From NCBI GenBank assembly GCA_029247205.1, contig JAQWLT010000069.1:1-42321 (forward strand): a DNA stretch of 42,321 nucleotides, read 5' to 3'. Of this stretch, positions 25,706 to 32,692 are shown one piece after another. The notes beneath the pieces are model-generated. The model had not been told where the DNA came from and ran no database searches. It worked only from the letters and a program-made list of their open reading frames with translations. Each line of letters starts with the position of its first letter. Position 1 is the stretch's first letter. A program made the translations under genes and the position numbers. This DNA is from Phycisphaerales bacterium (GTDB taxonomy: Bacteria; Planctomycetota; Phycisphaerae; Phycisphaerales; SM1A02).

Positions 25706-26833
25706 ATGCATCGTTGGCGTGTTGGCGTATTCCTCGGAGTAGCAACTGTTCTCGCTGGCCATGGGTGCACCCAAAAGGGGGGCGGTCTCCTGCCCAGTGC
25801 CGCTGGCACAGCGAGCCCAATGACATGGGATTCCACCGCAGCCTTGCCAAAGACCGTGGTCATTGTTGACACACGGACAGGCGAGAACGTATTCGAAATC
25901 AATATTCCGATGGGCCAACAGTTGTCGGTGCAGTTCTTTGAGCACAAAGACCCGCAGGAGCACCCTGAAGCACCAGACATCATGAAGTACACGCTGCACC
26001 CTCTGGGCCGCTGGGTGGGCCACTTGGATCAATCTGTCCTTGTGCCGCATGCCTGGAACCGCCGGGTAGATGTGTTCTTGCAGAGCCAAGAGGCGTACAC
26101 CGCGCCCGATCCTGCCCGTAAGGTCGTGCCCTTTGGCGTACCGCTGCCCGAGAAGGATGCTGAAACAAGCAAGCCTGTTGAAGTCCCGATGCCTGAGCCC
26201 GCGGCAGAACCACAGACCGAAACGGCTGTCGAGCCTGCGGCAGAGCCGAAAGCCGAGCCTGCTGCAGAGCCGAAAGCCGAGCCTGCTGCCGAATCTGTAG
26301 AAGAAACCAGCCCTGCTTCAGTACCCAAGGCCAAGGCAGCCCCCGTGGCAGTCCCAGCCTTGCCCACTCCTCCGCCGGACCAAAGTATTCGCCTGACGCC
26401 CGCATCGACGATGATCTGGACCGATACCGGCAAGACACGACGCATCTCCGTGGCCGACATGCGAACCGGTCAGGACGTCTTTGAACTCGATGTGCCAGAG
26501 GGCCATGACCTTGTCCTGCACTTCTACGAAATGTGGACTCCATCAGGCAGTGACAATGATGTAGAGGCGATGCACTGGGAGATCGTCCCCGCTGGCGGCA
26601 CTGTTGACGTGCCCGCACACCACGCCACTGTGCCCTCCGAGTCGCACCGCCGCGTGTCCGAGCAAGCAGCCGATACTCCCGCAATGAAGGCACCGCCAGT
26701 AGCCGAACCAACGTCGCCCAAAGCTGCCGACGAGCTGGAATCTAGTGCCAACGAGCCACCAGTGGCACCAATCGACCTCCTTGACGACGATGAGGCTGCT
26801 GCAGACCCTGAAAGTGAAAAATCACCCGCCTGA
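25706..26833 (+). CDS. Lipoprotein with two related domains joined by an Ala-Pro-Glu-rich linker
   Basis: 375 residues from ATG 25706, preceded by GGAG eight bases upstream. The signal peptide ends in a lipobox (LAGHGC), so it should be lipid-anchored at Cys20. Two halves match each other: IVDTRTGENVFEINIPMGQQ (about residues 53-72) and VADMRTGQDVFELDVPEGHD (about 247-266), followed in both by a similar beta stretch (LSVQFFEH and LVLHFYEM). Between them lies an A/P/E-rich linker of about 60 residues including 24-base DNA repeats. No known family recognised. It sits between ispF (divergent) and the acyl-CoA mutase gene. Confidence 0.78.
   Translation: MHRWRVGVFLGVATVLAGHGCTQKGGGLLPSAAGTASPMTWDSTAALPKTVVIVDTRTGENVFEINIPMGQQLSVQFFEHKDPQEHPEAPDIMKYTLHPLGRWVGHLDQSVLVPHAWNRRVDVFLQSQEAYTAPDPARKVVPFGVPLPEKDAETSKPVEVPMPEPAAEPQTETAVEPAAEPKAEPAAEPKAEPAAESVEETSPASVPKAKAAPVAVPALPTPPPDQSIRLTPASTMIWTDTGKTRRISVADMRTGQDVFELDVPEGHDLVLHFYEMWTPSGSDNDVEAMHWEIVPAGGTVDVPAHHATVPSESHRRVSEQAADTPAMKAPPVAEPTSPKAADELESSANEPPVAPIDLLDDDEAAADPESEKSPA
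26231..26296 (+). repeat. 24-base tandem repeat in linker of lipoprotein gene
   Basis: Starts at 26231, 26255 and 26279 with a 24-base period, the last copy partial. Each unit encodes an EPAAEPKA-type octapeptide. The unit is in frame, so length variation would lengthen or shorten the linker without a frameshift. Confidence 0.85.
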
Positions 26834-26876
26834 CAGAGCCTGGGGCTTATTACGTTCTATGGCTTACGGCTCGATT

Positions 26877-26898
26877 CTCAACTCGGTTGAGCTACAAT
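26877..26898 (+). promoter_or_regulatory. Candidate operator palindrome abutting a -10-like element
   Basis: CTCAAC-TCG-GTTGAG is a perfect 6-bp palindrome at 26877-26891, directly followed by TACAAT at 26893-26898, which fits a bacterial -10 box about 32 bases before the mutase ATG. A convincing -35 is not seen. The arrangement suggests promoter control of the acyl-CoA mutase gene, but this is by pattern only. Confidence 0.35.
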
Positions 26899-26930
26899 TG
26901 CCCATTGGCCATTGATGGAGTCGCCTGCAT

Positions 26931-28598
26931 ATGAGTACATCCAACACCCCCACCACGACTGACCAAACTGGAGACGGCTCAGCTGATCCAGCAACAGTCA
27001 GCCTTTCTGGCTACGTCATTGATCGCCTGTATGGGCCTGATCGAGTTGAAACCACTACGCCAGGTGAGGCAGAAAAAGCCAGTGATCGAATCGGCGAACC
27101 AGGCGTGTTCCCCTACACACGCGGCGTCCATCCGGGCATGTACCGCACACGCGGCTGGACCATGCGGCAGTTTGCCGGCTTTGGCAGCGCCGATGACACC
27201 AACGCACGCTTCAAGTACCTGCTTGAGAATGCAAAGGGCACCAACACTGGCCTCTCCACAGCCTTTGACCTTCCGACGCTGATGGGCCGCGATAGTGATG
27301 ACCCGCTGAGTCTTGGCGAAGTTGGTCGGTGTGGCGTAGCCATCGACACCATCGAGGATATGCACCGGCTCTATGCCGACATTCCGATTGGCACCGTCAC
27401 CGTAAGCCAAACGATCAACGGTCCAGCCTGTGTCATCTGGGCCATGTACATCGCGATGGCCAAACAGCGCAACATCGACCCCGCAACACTTGGCGGCACG
27501 CTTCAAAACGACATTCTCAAAGAGTTCCACAGCCAGAACGAGTTCATTTACCCGCCCGAGGCGTCGGTCAAACTCGTCATTGACACTATTGAGTACGCCA
27601 CAAAGCATCTTCCGAAGTGGAATAGCGTATCGATCAGCGGCTACCACATTCGAGAAGCTGGATCAAATGCCACACAAGAACTCGCCTTCACGCTGCGAGA
27701 CGGGATGGAATACGTTGAAGCCGCTATCAAGCGTGGCCTCGATGTAGATGACTTCGCGCCACGCTTGTCATTCTTCTTCAACTCACACAATGAGTTCTTC
27801 GAGGAGATTTGCAAACTCCGCGCCGCTCGTCGTATCTGGTCACATGCCATGAAGGAACGATTCGGTGCCAAGAATGATCGATCGTTACTCATGCGAACAC
27901 ATGTGCAGACTGCAGGTTGCTCACTCACTGAACAGCAACCACTCAACAATATCGTGCGGGTTGCCTACCAAGCTATGGCTGGCGTGTTAGGCGGATGCCA
28001 GAGCCTTCATACTGACAGTATGGATGAAACACTCGGATTACCCACTGAAACCAGCGTTCGCGTTGCGTTGCGCACCCAGCAAATACTGAATGAAGAGACG
28101 GGCGTCACACGCACTGTCGATCCACTTGGTGGCAGTTGGTATGTCGAGGCATTGACAGACCGCATGCAAGAGGATGCCGACGCCATCATCAGCGAGATTG
28201 ATGGCATGGGCGGAGTTGTTGCTGGTATTCACAAGGGCTATTTCCGTCGCTCAATCGCCGAAGCAAGTTATCGGTTCGGCCAAGAGATGGAGGCGGGCGA
28301 TCGAGTCATCGTCGGCGTCAATGCCTTCACAGAGGGGAACGAAGATCATCAAGTTGAGATCCTGCAAATTCCCCATGAAGTTGAGTCGAACCAGTGTGAT
28401 CAACTCGCAACCTTTAAGAAGAACCGCGACGATGATGGTGTTGCCGCAGCCCTTGATGCCATACGTCAAGCAGCCAGAGCCGATGAAAACGTCATGCCAT
28501 CACTCATCGATGCCTCCCTTGCAAACTGCACGATGGGCGAAATGGTGCAGGCTATGGCGGATGTGTTTGGTCGCTATACCTCAGGTCCCGAGTGGTAG
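26931..28598 (+). CDS. B12-dependent acyl-CoA mutase, large (catalytic) subunit; not of the classical methylmalonyl type
   Basis: 555-residue TIM-barrel chain of the methylmalonyl-CoA mutase superfamily: FPYTRGVHPGMY, WTMRQFAGFGSADDTN, AFDLPTLMGRDSDDP, QNDILKEF, SISGYHIREAGSNA, FAPRLSFFFNSHNEFFEE, the Gln-His region TAGCSLTEQQPLNNIVR and LGGCQSLHTDS. It stops without the B12-binding DxHxxG domain, so a separate small subunit must exist elsewhere. Two substrate-contact positions differ from methylmalonyl-CoA mutase. By alignment, the Tyr of TRGPY is His67, and the Arg of the EFMVRN segment is Gln202, as in isobutyryl-CoA and 2-hydroxyisobutyryl-CoA mutases. Substrate therefore probably lacks the free carboxylate. 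ATG 26931 has GGAG upstream and a candidate promoter. Confidence 0.93.
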   Translation: MSTSNTPTTTDQTGDGSADPATVSLSGYVIDRLYGPDRVETTTPGEAEKASDRIGEPGVFPYTRGVHPGMYRTRGWTMRQFAGFGSADDTNARFKYLLENAKGTNTGLSTAFDLPTLMGRDSDDPLSLGEVGRCGVAIDTIEDMHRLYADIPIGTVTVSQTINGPACVIWAMYIAMAKQRNIDPATLGGTLQNDILKEFHSQNEFIYPPEASVKLVIDTIEYATKHLPKWNSVSISGYHIREAGSNATQELAFTLRDGMEYVEAAIKRGLDVDDFAPRLSFFFNSHNEFFEEICKLRAARRIWSHAMKERFGAKNDRSLLMRTHVQTAGCSLTEQQPLNNIVRVAYQAMAGVLGGCQSLHTDSMDETLGLPTETSVRVALRTQQILNEETGVTRTVDPLGGSWYVEALTDRMQEDADAIISEIDGMGGVVAGIHKGYFRRSIAEASYRFGQEMEAGDRVIVGVNAFTEGNEDHQVEILQIPHEVESNQCDQLATFKKNRDDDGVAAALDAIRQAARADENVMPSLIDASLANCTMGEMVQAMADVFGRYTSGPEW

Positions 28599-28671
28599 TA
28601 AGAAAGCACACGGCCCTCCACTCGCCGCAAGGTGCCTGGGCACTTCACTGAATCGGCAAGAATGATGAGAC

Positions 28672-28715
28672 AACAAAAACGACAACTGCCCGCCTCCAAA
28701 GAGGCGGGCAGTTGT
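28672..28715 (-). terminator. Rho-independent terminator of the 78-aa membrane protein gene
   Basis: Perfect 15-bp stem (28682-28696 with 28701-28715) around a CAAA loop. Read on the minus strand, the hairpin is followed by GTCGTTTTTGTTG, a proper U-tract, and lies 25 bases after the stop at 28740. On the plus strand no T-run follows, so it is directional. Confidence 0.85.
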
Positions 28716-28739
28716 GCAGTTCAACTAAGCGATGGTGAA

Positions 28740-28976
28740 TCAGTTCTTCTTAGAGAAGACATACAGAATCACGAGCAGGGCGATCAGCCCGACGAATCCG
28801 GCCTGGCCGAGTTCATTGATGAAGCCCATAAGGCGTTCGGTGATTCCACCGAAGAACCAACTGGCCTCCTCACTCTTACCGAAGATGATCTGAACGATCA
28901 CGCCGACGGCGATAAAGAGCAGCGAGAGATCTATCAACTCGCGTGCCCAGCCCTTGATGGTTGTCATTGCATTCAT
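28740..28976 (-). CDS. Small two-helix membrane protein
   Basis: 78 residues from ATG 28976, preceded by GAGGAG 10-11 bases upstream; another ATG lies three codons in. There are two hydrophobic helices, LSLLFIAVGVIVQIIFG and FVGLIALLVILYVFS, joined by a linker EEASWFFGGITERLMGF, and a KKN C-terminus. The shape suggests a small inner-membrane protein of unknown role. A strong directional terminator follows directly, supporting a monocistronic gene. No partner gene is adjacent: the nearest on this strand is the alpha/beta hydrolase 800 bases upstream. Confidence 0.7.
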   Translation of the reverse strand: MNAMTTIKGWARELIDLSLLFIAVGVIVQIIFGKSEEASWFFGGITERLMGFINELGQAGFVGLIALLVILYVFSKKN

Positions 28977-29319
28977 AACTGCTATGTCTCCTCGCGAATC
29001 CGACATCCTTGCGGTCCGCATTACCAAATGGCCTGAGGCGCGATACTGAAATGAGCGACGTAATGCTCACACCAATCGACCTCTACTAGAGGATTTGTAT
29101 CGGACGAATGGCTTCCAACGGGCCAAGATTGGCCAAAAAATACAGCGGGGCGGCCTCTAAAGTACTGTCAATTAGTCGCTTATATCTGCAAGTTTGATGG
29201 GCCAATTGCGATTCATGAGCCTCGTTCAGGGAGACTCTCTTGCCCGCACTCTTCCATTGTGGCCACATTTGAGCCAGATCGCTCAATTTCGCACCTGAAA
29301 TTTGCCACTTCTCCTTTAG

Positions 29320-29420
29320 GGTGGCTCTGGCGACTGTGATGGTGATGTTGATGGCAACAGCATCGTCAATATTGATGACATCCTCATTGTTATCAGCAAC
29401 TTTGGTCCATGCGAGTGATC
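29320..29420 (+). pseudogene. Orphan C-terminal dockerin-type repeat (gene remnant)
   Basis: After an in-frame TAG at 29317-29319 the frame encodes GGSGDCDGDVDGNSIVNIDD, then ILIVISNFG, PCE and TGA 29418-29420. This is one calcium-binding dockerin repeat like those on the three secreted proteins of the window (DLLLLLSNFG on the cytochrome). No start codon or body of a gene precedes it. A strong hairpin terminator lies 33 bases downstream, where the gene's own terminator would be expected. Confidence 0.6.
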
Positions 29421-29452
29421 GCCTGACCAACCTCAGCTCATGTTCAACCCAG

Positions 29453-29486
29453 GGCGGGCAGCTTCGGCTGCCCGCCTTGTTGCTTT
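29453..29486 (+). terminator. Hairpin terminator downstream of the dockerin remnant
   Basis: Ten-bp perfect stem (29453-29462 with 29467-29476) closed by a TTCG tetraloop, followed by TTGTTGCTTT. A TTCG loop on a GC stem is a classic stable terminator. It begins 33 bases after the remnant's stop codon, as expected for a gene end. Confidence 0.7.
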
Positions 29487-29786
29487 GGTGAGCTGGTTTA
29501 TATGGATCACGGAAGAAGCAATGGCCATTGAACAACACGATCGCTTCCTTCTTGCCTTATCCGCATGTTCAATATCTTCGATGTCACGCACAGTTTCCTG
29601 CATGAATACAAAGAGAAGCACTGTCGGCGAATTCGAACATAACTGCTGATCTATCAGATTCCCGCGTACCTCTTGTTTGGCGCGATCCTGAGTATGGTCG
29701 CGCCTCGTTCGTTCGCGCGACTACGTCGTCGCGTCGATACGCTGCAGCATGGTGCCCCGGATGATGACACAACCCTGCTTCTTGTG

Positions 29787-30488
29787 TCACCCGTAGTGCA
29801 GCGAGTCAGCCTGGGTCATGGCGCCGGCCATCGTGGGTTCCATTCCTGCTGTTCCGAAACCACCGGTCTCCAAAAACTTGAGCACCAACGCGATGGTCTC
29901 TGGATGATTCATCATGCGCGTATGTGAAGCATCCACGAGTGCCAGGTCGGTCGCAGCAGGATGAACTGCCTCTTGAAGAGAAACCGTGCCATCATGCACC
30001 TCGTCACGATCAAATACCGCGCGAAGTCCGGCAAGCCATGAGGGTGGGTTATCGAACGTCATCCCCGCAGTACCGACAATGATGCCGCACGGGCGAGGCG
30101 GATCAGGCCAGCGAAGTTCTTGCCCCAATTCAATACAGGCTGGCCCCATCAGCCAGCGAAAGAGCCTTATCCGAGAAGTGCTCGCCGCCAAGCCACTGGC
30201 ATGATTTGGAGGGCCAAGCATGACACATCCACCCCAATTAAATCGCGAGGCCAATGCCCGCATCACGACACCACCCATCGAATGTGTCACACCGATGAGT
30301 GGATGCTCAATGCGTAAGTCGCCCAGTTGAGCGGATACTTCCTCGGCCGCCTCTCGAATACTGCAGCATCTCGAGCGATAAGTGAGATTTCGCGTCTCAA
30401 AGCCAGCACCGGCAATGCTCGCCTCGAGGCGAGCCATCGACCTACTTGAGCGGCCAAGGCCGTGTAGCAAAACAACGGTGCCTTCCAT
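29787..30488 (-). CDS. Alpha/beta hydrolase (lipase/esterase-like)
   Basis: 233 residues. The oxyanion loop HGLGRSSRSM follows the first strand (VVLLHGLG), the nucleophile elbow is GVTHSMGGVVM with the catalytic Ser, and the C-terminal DASHTRMMNHP carries the likely catalytic His. The elbow has Thr instead of the first Gly of GxSxG, as seen in some lipases (T/A-x-S-x-G). No signal peptide is visible. ATG 30488 is the start; the ribosome site is weak. It diverges from hisS with 67 bases between the start codons, across a 29-base palindrome. Confidence 0.82.
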   Translation of the reverse strand: MEGTVVLLHGLGRSSRSMARLEASIAGAGFETRNLTYRSRCCSIREAAEEVSAQLGDLRIEHPLIGVTHSMGGVVMRALASRFNWGGCVMLGPPNHASGLAASTSRIRLFRWLMGPACIELGQELRWPDPPRPCGIIVGTAGMTFDNPPSWLAGLRAVFDRDEVHDGTVSLQEAVHPAATDLALVDASHTRMMNHPETIALVLKFLETGGFGTAGMEPTMAGAMTQADSLHYG

Positions 30489-30499
30489 GTGCTACACCG

Positions 30500-30528
30500 T
30501 ACCGGGCGAGCACGCTGCTCGCCCGGTA
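30500..30528. promoter_or_regulatory. Long perfect palindrome between divergent hydrolase and hisS
   Basis: Arms 30500-30512 and 30516-30528 are perfectly complementary (13 bp, TACCGGGCGAGCA on one side) around a CGC centre. It starts 12 bases from the hydrolase ATG and ends 27 bases before the hisS ATG. There is no U-tract, so it is not a simple terminator. It could be an operator, a leader-RNA hairpin for hisS, or a bidirectional element. Confidence 0.45.
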
Positions 30529-30555
30529 TGCATCGGCGCGGTAGCCTGCCCCCCC

Positions 30556-31914
30556 ATGGCTGGCTCCACTCACGTCTTTCAGGCACCAAAGGGTACGCGC
30601 GACTTCCATCCCGAAGATATGGCGACGCGTCGCCACATCGAATCCGCATGGCGATCTGCATCTATCCGGCACGGATTTGATGAAATAGATGGACCAACCT
30701 TTGAACACCTTGAGTTGTACACCGTCAAGAGTGGTGATGGCATCGTCAGCGAGTTGTTCTCGTTCAATCGAAGCGGCGGTGAAACCGACTACGCACTCCG
30801 CCCGGAGTTCACGCCCACACTCGCCCGGATGGCCGCATCCAAAGGCCGATCCCTCAGCATGCCAACCAAGTGGTTTGCAATGCCAGATCTCTTTCGAGCT
30901 GAGCGGCCGCAGCGTGGTCGACTGCGCGAACACCGGCAGTGGAATGTCGACTTACTTGGAGTCACTGGTCCCGAGGCAGACGCTGAAGTCATCGCCGTGG
31001 CGGTCTCCGCCCTTCGCGGCCTTGGCCTCTCTGCCGAGGACATTCGCGTGCGAATCAGTCATCGCGGCGCAGCGGCCGGTCTCTTTGCCGCTCTTGGCGT
31101 TTCCGAAGACCGTATTGCTGATGCATTCACACTCGTCGATCGACGAGACAAATTGCCCAAGGAAGTGTTTGCTCAGCAGGCGAAAGAACTGGGCCTAGAC
31201 GACGATGCAGTTGTGCAACTCGACGCCATTGCCAACAGCCGAATTCCAGCCACCTGCCCACCGAGTGACATTGCTTCGCAACACTCCCTACCAATCGAAT
31301 CGGTTGCCGATCTAGAAGCGTTGTCGGTTGAACTTGAACAGCGAGGACTACTTCCTTTCTGTGATTGGGATCTTGGCATTGTTCGTGGGCTTGCCTATTA
31401 CACCGGCACTGTTTGGGAAATCCACGACGCCAAGGGCACATTCCGCGCCATCGCTGGCGGTGGACGCTACGACCACCTGGTAGAACTATTTGGCGGTCCT
31501 TCTGTTCCGGCATGTGGATTTGGAATGGGAGATGTCGTACTTGGTCTCTTGCTGCAGGAACGAAATCTTCTTGGCGATACGCCGGGCTCGCTCTTGCCGC
31601 GGCCTGATGTATTCATCATCTCCAATGGCGACGATCCCGCCGATCGCATGCTGGTGCCGCTCGCGACTTCACTACGCGAACTCGGACTGCATGTTCGCCA
31701 CACATGGAAAGCGACTCGCAATATCGGTAAACAACTCAAGGAAGCGTCTTCGGCGCACGCAAGGCTCGCTGTCATTCTCGGCGACCAAGTGTCTGGGGGC
31801 CTCATTGTGGTCAAGGACCTTGATGCAGGTGATCAGTGCGACGTACCACTGCGAGACTTACCCGCCTGGCTGCCGCGACACCTTGCAGGTGGTCCGACGG
31901 ACCGCCACACGTGA
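30556..31914 (+). CDS. hisS: Histidine-tRNA ligase
   Basis: Class II aminoacyl-tRNA synthetase that charges tRNA-His; cytoplasmic. The 452 residues begin with the family opening APKGTRDFHPED. Motif 2 is FRAERPQRGRLREHRQWN, the histidine-recognition motif is RGLAYYTGTVWEIHD, and motif 3 is GFGMGDVVLGLLL. The C-terminal anticodon-binding domain (from about residue 350, RPDVFIISNGDD) is complete, so this is HisS and not the shorter HisZ. ATG 30556 fits the family start. It overlaps mqnB by four bases (GTGA). A strong palindrome lies just upstream. Confidence 0.95.
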   Translation: MAGSTHVFQAPKGTRDFHPEDMATRRHIESAWRSASIRHGFDEIDGPTFEHLELYTVKSGDGIVSELFSFNRSGGETDYALRPEFTPTLARMAASKGRSLSMPTKWFAMPDLFRAERPQRGRLREHRQWNVDLLGVTGPEADAEVIAVAVSALRGLGLSAEDIRVRISHRGAAAGLFAALGVSEDRIADAFTLVDRRDKLPKEVFAQQAKELGLDDDAVVQLDAIANSRIPATCPPSDIASQHSLPIESVADLEALSVELEQRGLLPFCDWDLGIVRGLAYYTGTVWEIHDAKGTFRAIAGGGRYDHLVELFGGPSVPACGFGMGDVVLGLLLQERNLLGDTPGSLLPRPDVFIISNGDDPADRMLVPLATSLRELGLHVRHTWKATRNIGKQLKEASSAHARLAVILGDQVSGGLIVVKDLDAGDQCDVPLRDLPAWLPRHLAGGPTDRHT

Positions 31915-32534
31915 GGACACTTATTGTCACGGCGGTCGATGCGGAAGCCAAGGCAGTTGGTTCGCCGATGGATGGCCGCACAATAGTTGCCGGGGTTGGA
32001 CGCACCAACGCCGCTGCGGCCACAACCCTTGCCATCATTGCTCATGGCCCGTTCGATTGCGTGCTTTCGGTTGGCCTCGCAGGCGCCTTGCCTGGCAGTA
32101 ATCTCCAGGTTGGAGACCTCATTGTGGCGGACACCTGTGTCTACGCTGAGGAAGGCATCGCAACACCTGATGGGTTTCACGATATGGCCACACTCGGGTG
32201 GCCACTGGGGGACTTTGAAGGCAACGAAGTGCCGTGCGGTCCGGACCTTCTTCGTCGACTGAGCGATGTACTCCCAATTGGACGAATCGCCACAGTCGCA
32301 ACATGCTCGGGTACTGACATGCTCGCAAATGAAATCGCCAGCCGAACTCGTTGCGTCGCCGAAGCCATGGAAGGAGCCGCAGTTGTTCATGCTGCAATGC
32401 TTCTCAAGGTGCCAGCAATTGAGATCCGGGTGATTTCGAACACCACCGGCGATCGAAATCTCCAAAAATGGGATCGTGAGGCGGCACTCACAAGCCTTAC
32501 AGAAGCCATGCCATCCGTACTTGATCGACTTTGA
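31911..32534 (+). CDS. mqnB: Futalosine hydrolase (menaquinone biosynthesis)
   Basis: Nucleosidase-like enzyme that splits futalosine (or a related nucleoside) in the futalosine route to menaquinone. The 207 residues carry the phosphorylase/nucleosidase core: SVGLAGALPGSNLQVGDLIV, then PDGFHDMATLGWP, the CSGTD region, and AMEGAAVVHAAML with the substrate-binding Met-Glu. The end, EIRVISNTTGDRNLQKWD, fits futalosine hydrolase rather than 5'-methylthioadenosine nucleosidase. The start is GTG 31911 overlapping the hisS stop. It fits a genome using menaquinone with the nuo genes nearby. Confidence 0.85.
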   Translation: MRTLIVTAVDAEAKAVGSPMDGRTIVAGVGRTNAAAATTLAIIAHGPFDCVLSVGLAGALPGSNLQVGDLIVADTCVYAEEGIATPDGFHDMATLGWPLGDFEGNEVPCGPDLLRRLSDVLPIGRIATVATCSGTDMLANEIASRTRCVAEAMEGAAVVHAAMLLKVPAIEIRVISNTTGDRNLQKWDREAALTSLTEAMPSVLDRL

Positions 32535-32692
32535 TGGTCGGCCACTGGTCCCGATAACACGCACGCTCGGCGTGACCGGTACAAACCGCAACCAGTCCAC
32601 CAGACAGACTGCGCCGCGGCTTCAGCCTCAGCCCAATACCGCCGAGGAGGCCTTCAGCGGCCGTTCATGCTGATCGGCCGGGAGGTGTTCGT

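Larger units (their letters stand above)
28977..29786. other. Gene-poor interval with remnants
   Basis: About 810 bases without a convincing intact gene. It contains the tail of a dockerin-type repeat (29320-29418), its terminator, and short open frames in both directions that cross these elements and show no protein-like character. A frame from ATG 29565 reads plausibly but stops at TAA 29640; after that stop the same frame continues with a hydrophobic, protein-like stretch (LLIYQIPAYLLFGAILSM) that then runs into the antisense of the hydrolase gene. The interval looks like decayed coding sequence. Confidence 0.6.

Noticed and set aside
26231-26296. Short direct repeats as a CRISPR array
   Set aside because: Repeats are contiguous without spacers and encode an in-frame A/P/E linker.
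25980-26711. 243-aa minus-strand open frame
   Set aside because: Antisense to the duplicated-domain lipoprotein, whose signal peptide, ribosome site and internal duplication identify the real strand.
29086-29538. 150-aa minus-strand open frame in the gene-poor interval
   Set aside because: It runs antisense through the dockerin remnant and its terminator, has no ribosome site and does not look like a protein.
29440-29649. 69-aa plus-strand open frame starting at the terminator
   Set aside because: Begins at the base of the TTCG hairpin, lacks a ribosome site and shows no protein-like pattern.
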